In this document: positions 41,866-50,786 of the stretch, piece after piece
Layout of the letters: the number at the start of each line of letters is the position of its first letter
How positions within the stretch are numbered: the stretch's first letter is position 1
Source of the DNA: Halobellus sp. MBLA0158
GTDB taxonomy: Archaea > Halobacteriota > Halobacteria > Halobacteriales > Haloferacaceae
DNA length: 64,000 nt
Assembly: GCF_041477585.1 (NCBI RefSeq)
Contig: NZ_JBGNYA010000001.1
Span: forward strand, 2,666,001-2,730,000
Direction: 5' to 3'
Notes under the pieces: generated by a model
What the model saw: the letters and a program-made list of their open reading frames with translations, nothing else
Database searches by the model: none
What the model was told of the DNA's origin: nothing
Position numbers and translations under genes: made by a program

Positions 41866-43697
41866 GCGGTGACGATCCCGATTCCGACACGAATGCTGAG
41901 TCGGTGTCGAAAATCGGCGTCGACGTCACCAAGATCGGTGGTGGCCTCGAAAAGGCTGACAACACTACGCAGCTCAACGAGCGCCGGATCGCGACCGATA
42001 TCGGCCGAGGGATCCAGCCGCCGTACAACCCTGGCCGGCTCGCGGCGTTTATGGAGCTCAACGAGACGCACTCGGCGGCTGTCCGCAAGAAGGCGCGGTA
42101 CGAGGTGGGCCACGGACACGACATCGTCCCACATCGAAGCGTCAGTAGCGAGGACGCCAGCGAAGAGCAATTCGAGACGGTCCGGGAGTTCTGGCACGGT
42201 TCGGACTCAAAGTGGATGGTCGGGCCGAACGGGACGGCGGCGACCACCCCCGAAGAAGTCCTCGAACAGGCCCGGATCGACTACCACGCGATCGGCTACT
42301 GTGCGATCGAGATCCTCACCCGTGCTGACGGCACACCGAGTGGGCTCGCCCACGTTCCAGCCCGGACCGTTCGCGTCCGGAAGGCCGAAACCGAGGACAA
42401 CGAGGTCGTCAAAGGTCACGGCTACGTCCAGATCCGCAACGGCCGGACGCGGTACTTCGGTGAGGCCGGCGATCGGTACGCCGACGAACCCACCTTCGTT
42501 GACAAGGAAACAGGCGAGGTCGTCACCGGCACCGCCGAGAACCTCGATAACGAGCCGGCGAACGAACTCATCTGGGTCCAGAACCCCTCTCCGCTGGCGC
42601 TGTACTACGGTGTCCCGGACTGGGTCGCCGCGACGCGGACGATCGCGGCCGACGAGGCCGCGAAGGACTACAACCATCAGTTCTTCGAGTACGACACGAT
42701 CCCGCGGTATGCGATCAAGGTCACGGGCGGCGAGCTCAAGGAGGATTCCAAACAGAACCTCCGAAACCTCTTCCAGAACCTGCAGGGGTCGTCACACCGG
42801 ACGGTCCTTCTGGAAGTCGCGAAGTTCAGCGACGGCCTCGACGACGACATTGACATCGAACTGGAGCCACTGTCGGCCTCGCGGACGCAGGATATGGACT
42901 TCGAGAACTTCCGGGAGCGCAACGAACACGAGATCGCGAAGGTTCACGAGGTGCCCCCTGTCCTGCTGAACCGCACGGAAACCTCCAACCGCTCGAACTC
43001 GAAAGAACAGGTCCAGGAGTTCGCGCTGTCGGTGATCGCGCCCGAACAGCAGAAGTTCGCAGCCCGACTGTATCAGGTGCTCCATCAGGCGGCGTTCGAC
43101 GCACCGGACTGGACGATCGAGTTCACCCTCCGCGGCGCCGAGCAGCCGAAGGACGAAGCCGACGTGGCTCGGTCGCGCGTGATGGCCTCCCGCGGTTCGA
43201 TGACTGTCGACGAGGCCCGTGCCGAAGTGGGGCTGGATCCACTTCCCGAGGAGCATCCGGTCGACGGCGACACGCTCCTCGCCAACCTCGGCAGCGATCC
43301 GATCGAGCAGGCGATGGCCGGCGATCGCCCCGACTACCTCCCGCCGGCGGAGAACCGCGTCGGCGAGCGCGCAACGGTCGACTTCACGCTCCTGGACAAG
43401 CAGGGCGTCGAGTCGATGGAGTTCGACTCCTCGAACCTTGACCAGGGCCTCTACGACCCTGAGGAAGAGGAGCTCTACATCCGCTTCGAGCGCGAGGACG
43501 GCCCTGATTCGCTGTACGTGTATCTGGACGTCCCACCCGAGGTGTGGGAAGGGCTGGTCAACGCGAGCAGCCACGGCTCGTACCACTACGACAACATCCG
43601 ACTCGACTACGCCTACGAGGAGATCACCGACAACCACAGCCGCCTGCCCGAGGGTCCGGCGCCGGATCCTGACGAGATCCCGGCCGGCATCGGCTGA
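41862..43697 (+). CDS. Portal protein with C-terminal KTSC domain
   Basis: 611 residues. The portal core (about 20-440) has helical wing/stem features: LAAFMELNETHSAAVRKKAR, LALYYGVPDWVAATRTIAAD, and the clip-side motif FRERNEHEIAKVHEVPPVLL, then NRTETSNRSNSKEQVQEFAL, characteristic of PBSX/HK97-type portals. About 500-580 add a KTSC domain: GVESMEFDSSNLDQGLYDPE, ending in VPPEVWEGLVNASSHGSYHY and NIRLDYAYEEI. The portal forms the dodecameric DNA gate. KTSC is usually a separate small domain of nucleic-acid-linked proteins; fused here it is uncommon. Confidence 0.88.
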   Translation: MSGDDPDSDTNAESVSKIGVDVTKIGGGLEKADNTTQLNERRIATDIGRGIQPPYNPGRLAAFMELNETHSAAVRKKARYEVGHGHDIVPHRSVSSEDASEEQFETVREFWHGSDSKWMVGPNGTAATTPEEVLEQARIDYHAIGYCAIEILTRADGTPSGLAHVPARTVRVRKAETEDNEVVKGHGYVQIRNGRTRYFGEAGDRYADEPTFVDKETGEVVTGTAENLDNEPANELIWVQNPSPLALYYGVPDWVAATRTIAADEAAKDYNHQFFEYDTIPRYAIKVTGGELKEDSKQNLRNLFQNLQGSSHRTVLLEVAKFSDGLDDDIDIELEPLSASRTQDMDFENFRERNEHEIAKVHEVPPVLLNRTETSNRSNSKEQVQEFALSVIAPEQQKFAARLYQVLHQAAFDAPDWTIEFTLRGAEQPKDEADVARSRVMASRGSMTVDEARAEVGLDPLPEEHPVDGDTLLANLGSDPIEQAMAGDRPDYLPPAENRVGERATVDFTLLDKQGVESMEFDSSNLDQGLYDPEEEELYIRFEREDGPDSLYVYLDVPPEVWEGLVNASSHGSYHYDNIRLDYAYEEITDNHSRLPEGPAPDPDEIPAGIG

Positions 43698-43777
43698 CCT
43701 CCGGCTGGATCCACCACACGCCGGACGCGATGACGCACCGCGGGCCGAGCCCCAGACCGCGGCGGGTTTTCTGACCG

Positions 43778-45583
43778 ATGAGTACGAACACGCAATTCAC
43801 CAAGACGGCTACGATCAAGGCCGTCGACGAAGACGAACGAACAGCCACAGCGGCGGTGCTCGTCCCTGGTGAACTCGATCATCAGGGTGATTTCTTCCGG
43901 GCGCCGGCGATCGAGCGCTTCTACAGCGACGACGTCGACACGGGGGTGATGCACGCGGCGTTCCCCGACGACGCCGCCACGTTGGAGCGCTCGGAGATCA
44001 TCGACGAGCCGGAAACGATCGGCGACGAAGAGTTCCCCGCCGGCACGTGGGTCGCCACGCGCCGGTACGAAGACGACGATCTCTGGGCACTCGTCAAGGA
44101 TGGTGTTCTGACGGGGTTCTCGATCGGCGGCGATATCGCCGACGGCGAGGAGTTGGACTCGGTCCCCGACGACGTCACCGTGCCCGACGAAGTACCGGCG
44201 GATGTCGCCGACGGCCCGGTCACGGACCTGATCGACGGCACCACGAACGAGATCAGCGACGTCGATCTCCCGGCGGTCCCACGGGCGACCTACAAGGACC
44301 GCGACCTGGGGAAGTCAGTCCTCGACGAAGTCGACGGCGAAGAGGAGTTCGTCGAGGTGATGACCAACCAGCGGGGCCACTCCGAGGACGACGCCCGCCG
44401 CCTGTATGCGTATCTGGTTGACGTCCGCGAGGGCGAAAAGACCGTCACCAAGCAGCAGACGGTCGGCGTCGACGTGTTTCGGGTGACTCCTGCCGATGGC
44501 GACGCGACGGGCTACGACGGCGAGTTGCTGGGGATGGGTGTCGATTTCCCGGAACACGATGTCTACGTCGACTGGCGAAACCAGGCGTTCCCTGATGAAC
44601 TCGACAACGCCCACGTGTCCATCTACGGCAGTGTAGAGGATCTCGAACAGGCGACCGGCAACGTCACCGAGTCGCTTGGCACGGTCGAGAGCGCCACCGA
44701 GAATCTCGCGGAACTAGCCAAGGGGATTCGAGAAGCGGCCGATGAGGAGGGGCGGCATCCTGAGGTTGAAAATGCTATGAGCAACGCGAACCCCACCGAT
44801 GGCGAATCGACTGACAAACAGACGCCTGCCGATGGCTCGGCTGACGAGCCGGATGATGCCACGAAGTGGCGACGGATCAAGTCGTGGCTGATGGGTGCCG
44901 ATGACGGTCGTCCTACGCCCGAGGACCCAGCCACTGCGGAAACAACGAAAGCGACGTCCGATGACGGGGCGGCCGTCTCGACACTTGAGAAGGAGCTGAC
45001 GCCCGAACAGGCTACGATCGTCGCCGACGCGGTCGGGGAGTTCGTCGACGCGCACGGCGACGCCACCGTCGGCGAGTTCCGCGACTGGTTCTGGGAGATG
45101 GAGTGGGCCGACGAACTCGATCCCGACCAGATCGTCGCGCTCAGCAGCGCCTTCGAGGAGTGGTACGACGAGATGGCTGCCGATGCGCAGATCGTCACCC
45201 AGGAATTCGCAGACTGGGTCGACGAGCAGAGCGATGGCGAGATCGATCTACACAAACACGCCACCGCCGGCGATACGGCGGACGAGCAGATGCCCGAAGA
45301 CACCGACAAAAACGAGGCCCCGCCGTGGGCCGCCGAACTCACCGAGAAAGTCGAATCGATCGAGAAGCGAGTCTCCGAGATAGAGGAGGACGGCGACGCC
45401 GAGAAGTCGCTGGAGGATGCCCCCGAATGGGCGTCCAACCTGGCCGAGAAGGTCGACGACCTCGACGAGCGCGTTGAGGCGATCTCCAAGCAGTCCGGCC
45501 ACAGCCAGCAGCTCGGTAAGACTGAGGAGGAGACGGAGAAGAACGGCGGGTTCACGCTGGACCCGCGGAAGGCGAGGCGGTGA
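43778..45583 (+). CDS. Prohead protease (XkdF-like) fused to a long acidic scaffold region
   Basis: 601 residues. About 1-130 match the XkdF-type S78 protease: PGELDHQGDFFRAPAIERF, likely catalytic H59 in VMHAAF and S115 in LTGFSIGGDI. After a variable middle there is a long acidic, helical C-terminal region ending in coiled coils (WAAELTEKVESIEKRVSEIE; WASNLAEKVDDLDERVEAIS), which suits a scaffold. Capsid maturation in HK97-like viruses needs both; here they seem to share one chain. The capsid gene starts 6 bp downstream. A frame for a separate internal scaffold start (MSNANPTDGE) exists near 44,777. Confidence 0.78.
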   Translation: MSTNTQFTKTATIKAVDEDERTATAAVLVPGELDHQGDFFRAPAIERFYSDDVDTGVMHAAFPDDAATLERSEIIDEPETIGDEEFPAGTWVATRRYEDDDLWALVKDGVLTGFSIGGDIADGEELDSVPDDVTVPDEVPADVADGPVTDLIDGTTNEISDVDLPAVPRATYKDRDLGKSVLDEVDGEEEFVEVMTNQRGHSEDDARRLYAYLVDVREGEKTVTKQQTVGVDVFRVTPADGDATGYDGELLGMGVDFPEHDVYVDWRNQAFPDELDNAHVSIYGSVEDLEQATGNVTESLGTVESATENLAELAKGIREAADEEGRHPEVENAMSNANPTDGESTDKQTPADGSADEPDDATKWRRIKSWLMGADDGRPTPEDPATAETTKATSDDGAAVSTLEKELTPEQATIVADAVGEFVDAHGDATVGEFRDWFWEMEWADELDPDQIVALSSAFEEWYDEMAADAQIVTQEFADWVDEQSDGEIDLHKHATAGDTADEQMPEDTDKNEAPPWAAELTEKVESIEKRVSEIEEDGDAEKSLEDAPEWASNLAEKVDDLDERVEAISKQSGHSQQLGKTEEETEKNGGFTLDPRKARR

Positions 45584-45589
45584 TTTTCG

Positions 45590-46546
45590 ATGACTAACGC
45601 TTCCATTCAGCGAACGCGCGACAAGAACGAAGAGGCACTGGAGAAGCTCGACACGACCACGATGTCCGGCGGCGTGCTGCCGCGGGACCTCTTTCAGGAG
45701 TTCTACCAGAAGGTAGTCGACTCCGCGGCGATGCTGGAGGGCGCTCGCACCGAGGACCTCCCGCGGCCGCAGATGGACCTCCCGCGGATCTCGGTCGGCT
45801 CGCGGATGCGCCGCGGCGCCAACGAGGGCGACGGTGACGCTGGCTCGGCGACGGTCAACACCGACGCCGTCAGTATGGACACCAACAAGGGCACCCTCGC
45901 GTACGACCTCACTCGCGAGGCCGTCGACGACACGGTCGACAACGTCGACGAGATCGTCCTGGATATGCTGGCGCGACAGTTCGCGGTCGACACCCAGGAC
46001 CTCGGCATCAACGGCGACGAGTCCAGCGGCGATGCGTTCCTCCAGCAGCACGACGGCTGGCTGAAGATCCTCTCGAACGCGGCGGACACCAACACCTACG
46101 ATCACACGGACACCAACGGCAACGCCCAGCCGATCAACACGGATCTCTTCAACCAGATGATCCAGGCGATGCCGAACAAGTACCTCCGTTCGGATCGCTT
46201 CGAGCCGGTGTTCTACGCCAACGAGAACCAGGTCCAGGCCTACCGGATGCAGCTGACCGAGCGCGAGGACCCGCTCGGGTCGGCGGTCATCTTCGGCGAC
46301 GATGACATCACGCCGTTCAGCTACCGCGTCGAGGGCATCGCCGCCTGGCCCGAGGACACGGTCGTCTTCACCCACCCCGAGAACTTCATCTACGGGCTCT
46401 ACGACGAGGTGGAGATCCGCGTCCTCACCGAGACGGACAAGGTCGCCGAGAACGACCTCTTCGCCCGCTACTTCATGCGGGTTCGCGACGACTTCGCGAT
46501 CGAGGACGAAGAGGGCGCTGTCCTCGGAACCGGGATCCAGACCTGA
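45590..46546 (+). CDS. Major capsid protein (HK97 fold)
   Basis: 318 residues. An N-terminal arm (about 1-45) is followed by the E-loop/P-domain pattern: PQMDLPRISVGSRMRRGANE, TREAVDDTVDNVDEIVLDML, then A-domain strands FEPVFYANENQVQAYRMQLT and FSYRVEGIAAWPEDTVVFTH, PENFIYGLYDEVEIRVL. This order, the position after the protease, and the absence of other candidates support the call. Strong acidic bias fits salt adaptation. Confidence 0.88.
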   Translation: MTNASIQRTRDKNEEALEKLDTTTMSGGVLPRDLFQEFYQKVVDSAAMLEGARTEDLPRPQMDLPRISVGSRMRRGANEGDGDAGSATVNTDAVSMDTNKGTLAYDLTREAVDDTVDNVDEIVLDMLARQFAVDTQDLGINGDESSGDAFLQQHDGWLKILSNAADTNTYDHTDTNGNAQPINTDLFNQMIQAMPNKYLRSDRFEPVFYANENQVQAYRMQLTEREDPLGSAVIFGDDDITPFSYRVEGIAAWPEDTVVFTHPENFIYGLYDEVEIRVLTETDKVAENDLFARYFMRVRDDFAIEDEEGAVLGTGIQT

Positions 46547-46556
46547 GGAGGCATCA

Positions 46557-46928
46557 ATGGCAACAACTAACGAGCAGGTACGCCGGCGCTACGAGGACGG
46601 CAAGTACCTCAACGACGGCGCTGTCGAGAACACCGACACGGACAGCCCAGCCAATGGCGCCGATACGGTGGTCACCGAGGACACCGACGTCCACATCGTC
46701 GACACCGACGGCACGAACACGGTCGATCTCTCGAACATCGAAGCGGCCGGTCGGACGGTCCGGATCGTCCACAACGGCGGTGCGAACACCCCGACAGTGA
46801 CGTTCGACGCCGCGGACTTCGTCGGGAGTGCGCCCGGTGATCTCACGAGCGCCGGCGCGACCGTGACCGTCCAGAACATCAACGGGAACGCCGACGGCTG
46901 GGTCGAAGTCAGCACCGGGAGTGCCTAA
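46557..46928 (+). CDS. Probable capsid decoration protein
   Basis: 123 residues from ATG 46,557 (MATTNEQVRRRYEDGKYLND). Beta-rich: VVTEDTDVHIVDTDGTNTVD, RTVRIVHNGGANTPTVTFDA, ATVTVQNINGNADGWVEVST. Small beta proteins directly after the capsid gene are often decoration or stabilising proteins. A GGAGG-like site lies in the 10-bp gap. Function inferred from position. Confidence 0.6.
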   Translation: MATTNEQVRRRYEDGKYLNDGAVENTDTDSPANGADTVVTEDTDVHIVDTDGTNTVDLSNIEAAGRTVRIVHNGGANTPTVTFDAADFVGSAPGDLTSAGATVTVQNINGNADGWVEVSTGSA

Positions 46929-46930
46929 CG

Positions 46931-47407
46931 ATGCCACGCGTTCGCTACACGGCTGACGGCGGGCACTACCGCACCAACGGGGTCGGCTTCGATCCTGGCG
47001 ACGTCCGTGATGTCGGCCCCGATCTCGCGGAGTATCTGTGTGACCGCGACGACTTCGAGCGCGTCGATGAGCCCAGCAGCGATGCGGCGGCCGACGGCGC
47101 TGGATCCGAGGCAGCCGCCGACGCTTCCGAATCGGAGGGGGAGAAGTCACCCGACGAACCCGAGGGCGAGGCCTCGGAGGCAGCAGCCGAGTCGGATGAG
47201 ACGGAGGCCAGCGACGACGAGGCCAGCAGTGATGCGTTCGACGCCGACACGTTCCTCGACCGAAACGTCGGACCCGTCACCGACGACATCAGCGCCGGCG
47301 AGGCGGACGAACATCTGGACGCCCTCGCCGAGCAGGCCGACCGCGTCACGGTCACCGACGCGATCGGCGAGCGCCGCGCCGAACTCGACACGCAGGCCCA
47401 GGAGTAA
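46931..47407 (+). CDS. Virion-associated acidic linker protein
   Basis: 158 residues. A short N-domain (MPRVRYTADGGHYRTNGVGF) precedes a long Glu/Ser/Ala low-complexity stretch (about 52-105) and a C-terminal helix (ADEHLDALAEQADRVTVTDA). It lies between the decoration and connector genes. N-domains of this form occur in small head-completion proteins. Uncertain. Confidence 0.55.
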   Translation: MPRVRYTADGGHYRTNGVGFDPGDVRDVGPDLAEYLCDRDDFERVDEPSSDAAADGAGSEAAADASESEGEKSPDEPEGEASEAAAESDETEASDDEASSDAFDADTFLDRNVGPVTDDISAGEADEHLDALAEQADRVTVTDAIGERRAELDTQAQE

Positions 47408-47413
47408 GCGCCG

Positions 47414-48166
47414 ATGGCCCAAAACCAGGGGTACTGTACGCTGGAGGACGTCCGCCGAGCCTTACGGAAGGCCTCGCTGCCGGGCGATCTCTCCCAGGAT
47501 AACCAGATCGCCGTCGACGCGATCGTCTCCCAAACCGAGGAACTCGAAAAGACGTACCACCGCCACTGGTACGCCCCGACCGGCGCAGACATCCTGTCCG
47601 AAGCGTCGACGGTCGACATCCCGACCGAGCCGAAGTCCCGCGATGACGAGGAGTCGATCCCGACCGGCGGTGCTATGGCTGTCGACGCGGATCCAACGCC
47701 GAAGCTCTATCAGGGTACCTATACAGGGATCGATCTGGCGCGCCGTGATGCGAAGGCGGTCGAGCAGCTGCTCGTCCGCGACAGTGACGGCGGGTACACC
47801 GACTGGGTCTCCAGCACCGACTACTCTGGAGGCACCTGGCCCAACGCGGTCGGCGAGGATTACTACCTCCGTGTGAACAACGGCGGGCAGTCGATCCTGT
47901 ATCTCGATACCGAGAACTTTCGCGAGGCAGACGACGATGACGACTACTACCTGGACTCGTTCGTCAACGCCGTCTATGTGACGTTTTCGTACGGTCACGA
48001 AGGCATCCCGCGGAACGTCCGGCGGGCGGTCGCGTTGCGCGCTGGTGCGGAGTTCGCAGAAGAGGCGACGATCCAGATCCCGGAAAACGCGACCGTCTAC
48101 AACGTCGAAACGCAGGCCGAAAAGATGCGCGAACGGGCCGACGAACTCCTCGATATCTATCGCTGA
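47414..48166 (+). CDS. Head-tail connector (adaptor)
   Basis: 250 residues. The start YCTLEDVRRALRKASLPGDL with a helical bundle (IAVDAIVSQTEELEKTYHRH) is the pattern of gp6/gp15-like adaptors that bind under the portal. A beta insertion (LYQGTYTGIDLARRDAKAVE) and a final helix follow (RAVALRAGAEFAEEATIQIP). Position between capsid and tail genes agrees. It overlaps the next gene by one base. Confidence 0.7.
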   Translation: MAQNQGYCTLEDVRRALRKASLPGDLSQDNQIAVDAIVSQTEELEKTYHRHWYAPTGADILSEASTVDIPTEPKSRDDEESIPTGGAMAVDADPTPKLYQGTYTGIDLARRDAKAVEQLLVRDSDGGYTDWVSSTDYSGGTWPNAVGEDYYLRVNNGGQSILYLDTENFREADDDDDYYLDSFVNAVYVTFSYGHEGIPRNVRRAVALRAGAEFAEEATIQIPENATVYNVETQAEKMRERADELLDIYR

Positions 48167-48627
48167 TGGCCGAGCTTGAGTCGGAGTTTGAGAACAAACT
48201 CTATGAGGCTCTTTTAGATGATGCTGAACGCAGGGCCCGCGAGGAACTCGCTCCCGAACTCAAGCGAAAAGCCAACGAACTACTGACTCGCTACGGCCAA
48301 CGGCACGACTACGACGTCGGCACGCTCACCGAGGCCGCTCGCGTTGAAGTCGCACGCACTGCGGACGCCATTCGGGTCGAACTCTACTATCCCCATCCCG
48401 CGCTACTCTTCGAGCGTGGAACAGTCGACCATCCAGTTGAGGGCGACCCGCTCAGTTTCGTGTGGAGTCGCGAGGACGATCCACCCGAATGGGTTCGCGA
48501 ACAGTTCGAGCGCGAAGATGACGGCTGGCGTGTCTTCTTGCAGAAAGTCGAGGTCTCGGGGCTGCCGGAGGGTGGCTTCATCCGGGATGCGCTGAACGCG
48601 ATGCGACAGCAGCTACGGAGTTACTGA
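48166..48627 (+). CDS. Head-tail joining (neck) protein, HK97 gp10-like
   Basis: 153 residues. Helical N-half (LYEALLDDAERRAREELAPE), strands DYDVGTLTEAARVEVARTAD and VELYYPHPALLFERGTVDHP, then EVSGLPEGGFIRDALNAMRQ. The 'fully amphipathic helix, then strand pair, then R-DALN' layout is usual for minor tail or neck proteins. Assigned mostly by order. Confidence 0.6.
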   Translation: MAELESEFENKLYEALLDDAERRAREELAPELKRKANELLTRYGQRHDYDVGTLTEAARVEVARTADAIRVELYYPHPALLFERGTVDHPVEGDPLSFVWSREDDPPEWVREQFEREDDGWRVFLQKVEVSGLPEGGFIRDALNAMRQQLRSY

Positions 48628-48628
48628 T

Positions 48629-49144
48629 ATGGGATCGCCACAGGTCGACTGGACGCTTGAGCACCTCGCCAGTGTCGCGGACGCCCAGCCCGATGCCCAC
48701 CCGTTGGTGCGTGTCGATCGCGACGATGCGGAGGTGTTCGGTGCCGGCGATACAGTTGATATGTCGGCGCCAATACGGGATCGCAAGGCTGCCCTCAAGA
48801 AGGCGAACTACGTCGGGGCGACACTGGCATCATCGGAACGGTCGCCCATCGGGACGGAATACGACTACCGTGTCGACGACGTTGTCCGGGTTCGGGTTGA
48901 GGGACTCCACCACTCCGAGTGGGGCCACATCGACCCGACCGGCGGCAAGGGCGTTTTGTTCTCAGATCTGGTCAACACGATTCAGAACGCGATCGACAGT
49001 CAGGCGGCCTTCCCGCAGGTGGCGGTGCCCGACACGCAGTACACGCACCTGCTAATTACGAACGATGACCCACAGTCGGCCGAGTACGCGGATTTCTACC
49101 GCTACTCGTTCGACATCGAGTTTTCAGGATACGCAGACAGATGA
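48629..49144 (+). CDS. Tail terminator / completion-like protein
   Basis: 171 residues. Strands VRVRVEGLHHSEWGHIDPTG and YSFDIEFSGYADR surround a helix (LFSDLVNTIQNAIDSQ), the alpha-beta arrangement of tail terminators (lambda gpU-like). It lies just before the tail tube gene. Assigned by order and general fold. Confidence 0.6.
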   Translation: MGSPQVDWTLEHLASVADAQPDAHPLVRVDRDDAEVFGAGDTVDMSAPIRDRKAALKKANYVGATLASSERSPIGTEYDYRVDDVVRVRVEGLHHSEWGHIDPTGGKGVLFSDLVNTIQNAIDSQAAFPQVAVPDTQYTHLLITNDDPQSAEYADFYRYSFDIEFSGYADR

Positions 49145-49181
49145 TTCACACACCAATTCACACCACAACGAGGTATCGTAG

Positions 49182-50087
49182 ATGACTGGCGCTGGTAGTG
49201 CGACGGTCGCGTTCGGTCTCGAAGACGGCTTCGGCGGGTCGGTCATCGACACAGGGTCAGACGGGAACCCGGACTACTTCCTCCCGTTCAAGAACCCGAG
49301 CGTCGAGGAGTTGTCGCTGGACAACGCCCTCCAGCGCGAACGTGACCCAGGCGACGTCGAACCGGACGGCTCGCTCGCCCAGAACTTCGAAGGCGGGATC
49401 AACATCACCGGCGAACTCGCCGAGCCGCCGAAGTGGCACGATCTCGTATTCAACGATGGCGGGACCGGGTTCATCCCGGGACGAATGCCATCGGCGAAGT
49501 TCTTCTTTGGCATCGACTACCTTGACGGCACCGCCGAGTGGACCGCCGAGCAGGCGATCACAACCGACGCGACGATCAACTGGCAGCAGGGCCAGCCGCC
49601 GACCGTCGACTGGACACTGATCTACGGGAATGCGTCGTCAGGCACGTCGATCACGCCCTCGAACATCCAGAAGCCTGCCCTCGGCGATATGTACGCCTTC
49701 CACGGCCTGGACCTGACAATCGACGGGGCGTCGGTCTCGAAGCTTCAGTCGGCGTCGCTGTCGATCCCGACGAACGCGCGGTTCCATCGCGACGATACGC
49801 GCCACCCCGCGGATGCTGTGATCGGAGCCGTGAACCCCACACTCTCCGTTCAAGCGATCATCTCCGGCGTCTCGAATCTGGAGGCAGCCCTTGGCGGCTC
49901 AACGCCGGTCTCGATGCTGTCTGAAGTGTCGGGCTCGATGGCGTTCACGAGCGGCAACGGCGACACCGTCACCTACAACCTCGGCGGGATGAAGCCGGCC
50001 AACTACTCGTGGGATCAACTGATCAACACAGACGGCGACGCCCAGGATCCCACCGAGTTCCACGTCTCATCGCTGGGGGTGGCCTGA
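49182..50087 (+). CDS. Major tail (tube) protein
   Basis: 301 residues, rich in beta strands: GSATVAFGLEDGFGGSVIDT, INITGELAEPPKWHDLVFND, ATINWQQGQPPTVDWTLIYG, and a second similar half (NPTLSVQAIISGVSNLEAAL, GDTVTYNLGGMKPANYSWDQ). The two-domain beta pattern may be two tube folds. Directly upstream of the G/GT chaperone and tape measure, where the tube gene is expected. Confidence 0.8.
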   Translation: MTGAGSATVAFGLEDGFGGSVIDTGSDGNPDYFLPFKNPSVEELSLDNALQRERDPGDVEPDGSLAQNFEGGINITGELAEPPKWHDLVFNDGGTGFIPGRMPSAKFFFGIDYLDGTAEWTAEQAITTDATINWQQGQPPTVDWTLIYGNASSGTSITPSNIQKPALGDMYAFHGLDLTIDGASVSKLQSASLSIPTNARFHRDDTRHPADAVIGAVNPTLSVQAIISGVSNLEAALGGSTPVSMLSEVSGSMAFTSGNGDTVTYNLGGMKPANYSWDQLINTDGDAQDPTEFHVSSLGVA

Positions 50088-50088
50088 G

Positions 50089-50649
50089 ATGCCCCTCCGA
50101 AAGAAGACGATCGATTTCGACGAGGAGATCAAACGCCTCGAATCGCGGCGGGAAGAACTCCTCGAACAAGCGGCCACCCTGGAGTCCGGCAATCCCGAAC
50201 TCCAGCGGCTCCAGTCCGAAGGCCAGACGATCGACGATCGTCTTGCCGGCGTCCGCTGGGCGCGTGATGAGGCCTTCGACGACTCCGCGGTCTCAGTCTG
50301 GGACGAAGACGTCGATGAGATCATCCTCGGCGGCCTGACCGGCCGCGAGTACGGGAAGGTCGAGGATGAACTCGGATCGGCCGCCAGCGAGCGCGGCGTG
50401 TCGCTGGCGAACGGGACGGCCCGGATCTACCTCGTCGCCCGCGGGACCGTCTCGGCTCCGTACGTCGACGGCTACGACGAGACTGAGGAACTGGCTGCGA
50501 CGGGGGAGCTTCCCAGGCAGTTCCTCGCCTGGGCCGAGGCCCACATCGACGACCTCAGCACGGTTGGAGGGTCCGAGGGAAACGAGAAGCCTTTCTCCGC
50601 TGCGCTCGCGGAGAAGCGTCGGACGATGTCGGCCGACGAACAGAGCTAA
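50089..50649 (+). CDS. Tail assembly chaperone G (zero-frame product)
   Basis: 186 residues. N-terminal helical pair (EEIKRLESRREELLEQAATL), then TIDDRLAGVRWARDEAFDDS, DVDEIILGGLTGREYGKVED and WAEAHIDDLSTVGGSEG. Its last about 21 residues come after a slippery site and are polar. By position, between tail tube and tape measure, and with the frameshift cassette, this is the G protein that coats the tape measure during tail assembly. Confidence 0.85.
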   Translation: MPLRKKTIDFDEEIKRLESRREELLEQAATLESGNPELQRLQSEGQTIDDRLAGVRWARDEAFDDSAVSVWDEDVDEIILGGLTGREYGKVEDELGSAASERGVSLANGTARIYLVARGTVSAPYVDGYDETEELAATGELPRQFLAWAEAHIDDLSTVGGSEGNEKPFSAALAEKRRTMSADEQS

Positions 50650-50786
50650 ACTGGTATCTCACTGTCGCCGCCCTCCACGGGCACGCCCCACGCGATGCGC
50701 AAGAGTGGCCGCTCGCTGACCTCCGACGCCTCGCACTGGCGCACGAACTGACGATCGCTAAACAGCACCCGTTCACCGATGTCTGA
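50089..50786 (+). CDS. Tail assembly chaperone GT, made by programmed -1 frameshift
   Basis: The zero frame runs to codon 165 (AAC at 50,581-50,583) and then continues in the -1 frame for about 67 more residues to the TGA at 50,784-50,786. Total about 232 residues. The T part reads ...ELNWYLTVAALHGHAPRDAQ, then EWPLADLRRLALAHELTIAK and QHPFTDV. Its last codons overlap the tape measure start (ATGTCTGA). Only this frame is free of stops here. It is the expected T domain that links the chaperone to the tape measure. Confidence 0.85.
50577..50615 (+). promoter_or_regulatory. Programmed -1 frameshift signal: slippery heptamer plus hairpin
   Basis: GGGAAAC at 50,577-50,583 is read G GGA AAC in the zero frame, the canonical X XXY YYZ form (lambda uses GGGAAAG). 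After a 9-nt spacer an 8-bp perfect hairpin follows: TTCTCCGC at 50,593-50,600, loop TGCGCTC, GCGGAGAA at 50,608-50,615. The open -1 frame begins well upstream and runs to the tape measure start. Confidence 0.88.

Noticed and set aside
50366-50719. 117-codon frame overlapping the tail chaperone in the third frame
   Set aside because: Ser/Arg-rich shadow; the -1 frame that continues to 50,786 is the one supported by the slippery site.
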